Assembly: GCF_033807715.1 (NCBI RefSeq)
Contig: NC_084598.1
Coordinates: forward strand, 45,760,491-45,824,490
DNA: 64,000 nucleotides
Direction: 5' to 3'
Source of the DNA: Cololabis saira
Lineage: Eukaryota; Chordata; Actinopteri; Beloniformes; Belonidae
Shown one piece after another: positions 61,986-64,000 of this stretch (its first letter is position 1; every line of letters begins with the position of its first letter). A model generated the notes under the pieces. The model was not told where the DNA came from, searched no databases, and was given only the letters and a program-made list of their open reading frames with translations. Made by a program: the position numbers and the translations under genes.

Positions 61986-62744
61986 CCACGGCAGCGAGGG
62001 TTTCCTGCTGCTTCCTTCATCGCTGGATAGAGTTGGAAGTGATTAATCACTTATCACCGATTTATTTTAGTTAAAAACAAAAGTATCTGGTTTGTTTGGT
62101 TGTTGATGAACGTTTCGGTGCAAGCTTCTTTTTGTTTTATCAGTCTTTGTGCGCTCCGACCAGCGATGGCCGGTTGGGAATCTTCTAAAAGTGATGTGTA
62201 AAAATGAACTGAACCAGATGAACGTGTGAAGTTCCTGGTCGTTTCCGGCCCAATCGAACCGAGTCCCCCGGACCGTCTCGTTTGGTTGAACTAGTTTTTA
62301 TTACCCATTTTCCTTCATCGCATTCAGAATATTTTTTTTGTATTTAATTATTTTTTTCATCATTACATTACAACTTTTGGTAATTTTGTGTTTATACATA
62401 TATAGGATTTTTTTTTTTTTGACAATGTTTTTGCCTTTAAATATGTTTAAAGGTATGAAAACATTAAAGTTTTCAGTTATAATTGCATACATTGTCTATA
62501 TTTCATTACTTTATATACTGTCTTGAGGTTACATTTGAATAAAATGCTAAAAACCAAATTCTCAAAAATTTAAAAGACCGAAAATGGAAAACAAACAAAA
62601 AACTAAAACTGATTTCCTCCGTCTCTGTTTCCTCCTGGATCTGTTTGATAATTCTGACCCACGATGTTTCTGTTTCAGTTCTATCAGCATTCTGGGAGCT
62701 GATTGGTCCTTACAGCATCATTAGCTGCAATACTTGCTGTTGAA
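61986..62744. other. unassigned asxl1 intron sequence
   Basis: No exon, array or transposon ends recognised; A/T runs at 62330-62420. Confidence 0.5.
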
Positions 62745-62929
62745 TCTCAATATAATACTAGTATTAATATGTTGCAGAACTACAGTCATATCATTCATGC
62801 AACAGCTGAAAAAACTGTTTTATTAACAGTAACCCAAATCAATATCGGAATCAAACCTTGATAATCGATTCTGAATCTTAAGAATCGGAATCTAATCTAT
62901 TCTTGACATTTGAATGGATCCACAGCCCT
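62745..62929. mobile_element. hAT-like right-end fragment
   Basis: GATTCTGAATCTTAAGAATC and a terminal GATCCACAGCCCTG resemble the right end of fish hAT elements. Truncated at the left. Confidence 0.5.
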
Positions 62930-62930
62930 G

Positions 62931-63345
62931 GGGCCTGTACTACGAAGCGGGATTTGGGGTTAGCGAGGTAACTTCAGGTTTAACCCTGGGTTTTCAGGAC
63001 TACGACGGTGGTTCACTTCTTACCGGGGTACATCGCCATGGTAACTTATGCTGAACAGCTAACCTGCTCCGGAGCAGGTTATGTTCCAGATACAGATCGC
63101 CGGGTATAAAAGCACCGCCCACTGACCAATCAGCTCTCTTGGAAAATGACATGCCCTTTCGAAGAGAATCCAGTGGAGCTTGGTGCGCGGATCGTGAGAG
63201 GATCCCTCCGAAGAGAACGCGTATTCAGGGACCGCCAAAACCCCTTTGCTTTCCCTGATGAGTACCTGTATAAACGATCCAAAAAAAAGGAAAAAAAGAA
63301 AAAAGAGGTGGAGGAGAAAATAAAAAATAAATCAATCAATGAATA
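62931..63345 (+). mobile_element. PIF/Harbinger element start with transposase N-terminus
   Basis: The terminus GGGGCCTGTACTACGAAGCG is followed by a leader and an ATG at 63146. The 66-codon frame reads MTCPFEENPVELGARIVRGS, then LRRERVFRDRQNPFAFPDEY and LYKR. This is the N-terminus of fish HARBI1-like transposases. It then becomes lysine-rich and stops, so only the left end survives. Confidence 0.75.
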
Positions 63346-63640
63346 AATAAAACAAATCATCACCCAAAATCCGATGTACAGTCAATCCAAAACTAATACC
63401 AATTAAATAAATAAATCAAGAAGAAATGAAAAAGAAGATGCATTTGTAAGGGGATAGCAAAAAAGGGATTTCCAATTTCGTCCCTCGAACATTCTGAGAA
63501 GTCACTTTAAAATACTAAATACCCCCCTCCTGAAAAAATAAAAAAATAAATAAAATAAATAAATAAACTCAATTCTTTGGTACAGCATCAGCACAAGTTA
63601 TCGGTCAACAACAATAGTTATAGAACCAATATATACAGAC
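63346..63640. other. no recognised feature
   Basis: A-rich sequence with AAATAAATAAA repeats at 63536-63566. Confidence 0.5.
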
Positions 63641-63805
63641 TGTCTCAGAAAATTAGAATATTGTGATTTTCTGTAATGCAAACACAAAAACAAAAAAAAT
63701 GTCATACATTCTGGATTCATTACAAATCAACTGAAATATTGCAAGCCTTTTATTATTTTAATATTGCTGATCATGGTTTACAGTTTAAGATTCCCAGAAT
63801 ATTCA
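63641..63805. mobile_element. Tc1/mariner-like MITE, partial
   Basis: GACTGTCTCAGAAAATTAGA through AACTGAAATATTGCAAGCCT matches the left half of 51869-52233; the right half is missing. Confidence 0.82.
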
Positions 63806-64000
63806 AATATATGTTTATATCCCTATGAATTTATACAGTCAGCGATCTTTTGCCAGCTGTCTTTCCTGCATTTTGCAGCTGCAACTGTGTTGCTTTTTGC
63901 CTGTATTATATGCCTATACTCATCATATTTCCGTAAAATTATTGTTTGCTCTTCGCTACTGAAATAAGCGGCTCTGACAGCGGACTTCTCCATGCTTGCG

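Noticed and set aside
59612..62050. 812-codon minus-strand frame and several plus-strand frames
   Set aside because: Open frames in several frames on both strands come from the base composition of the 28/34-bp repeat; no recognisable domain.

Overview
The window is vertebrate nuclear DNA, almost certainly from a teleost fish. It has split genes with GT-AG introns, vertebrate protein families, dense hAT, PIF/Harbinger, Tc1/mariner-like and TTAA-type (piggyBac/Kolobok-like) DNA elements, several fish-type non-LTR retrotransposon tails, and an extreme load of mini- and microsatellites. There are no bacterial operons, ribosome binding sites or CRISPR arrays. Gene names rest on my recognition of protein families, not on a database search.

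Three genes can be supported. (1) 3164-12974, minus strand: the 5' part of mitofusin 2 (mfn2). Five coding exons join in frame into the first 237 codons (N-terminal helix and the GTPase G1 to G3 motifs). The gene continues off the left edge, and its 5' non-coding exon probably lies to the right, with a candidate NRF1-type promoter near 18.5 kb. (2) 29754-30833, minus strand: the last exon of a PLAG-family zinc-finger gene, best matched to plagl2, with zinc fingers 4, 6 and 7 and a degenerate finger 5. A possible first exon and promoter lie at 40.64-40.81 kb. (3) 54496-54552, plus strand: the first coding exon of asxl1 with an NRF1/GC-box promoter. Its first intron runs to the right edge.

Layout: 1-3150 10-bp minisatellite in an mfn2 intron; 3-13 kb mfn2 exons with arrays and transposons in the introns; 13-16.4 kb ACGTTAAA-type array split by a TTAA element; 16.4-18.3 kb RFX X-box-like array and a hAT element; 18.3-29 kb transposons, a foldback element and unassigned sequence; 27.2-29 kb 12-bp minisatellite; 29.7-30.8 kb plagl2-like exon; 31-37 kb nested hAT elements; 38-43 kb A-rich DNA, promoter candidate and a 1.8-kb TTTC tract; 42.8-53 kb layered LINE fragments and MITEs; 53-64 kb asxl1 promoter, exon 1 and a repeat-filled intron.

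The most unusual signal is that tandem arrays in mfn2 appear to have grown out of splice junctions. The donor after 8773 is followed by about 65 copies of a 21-bp unit carrying GTGAGT. The donor at 6070 is followed by five 17-bp copies of itself. The acceptor at 8908 is preceded by five more copies of itself. In asxl1 intron 1 a sense-strand array repeats an acceptor-like motif dozens of times. A second theme is the number of self-documenting insertions: perfect target-site duplications, and occupied/empty site pairs inside this one window.
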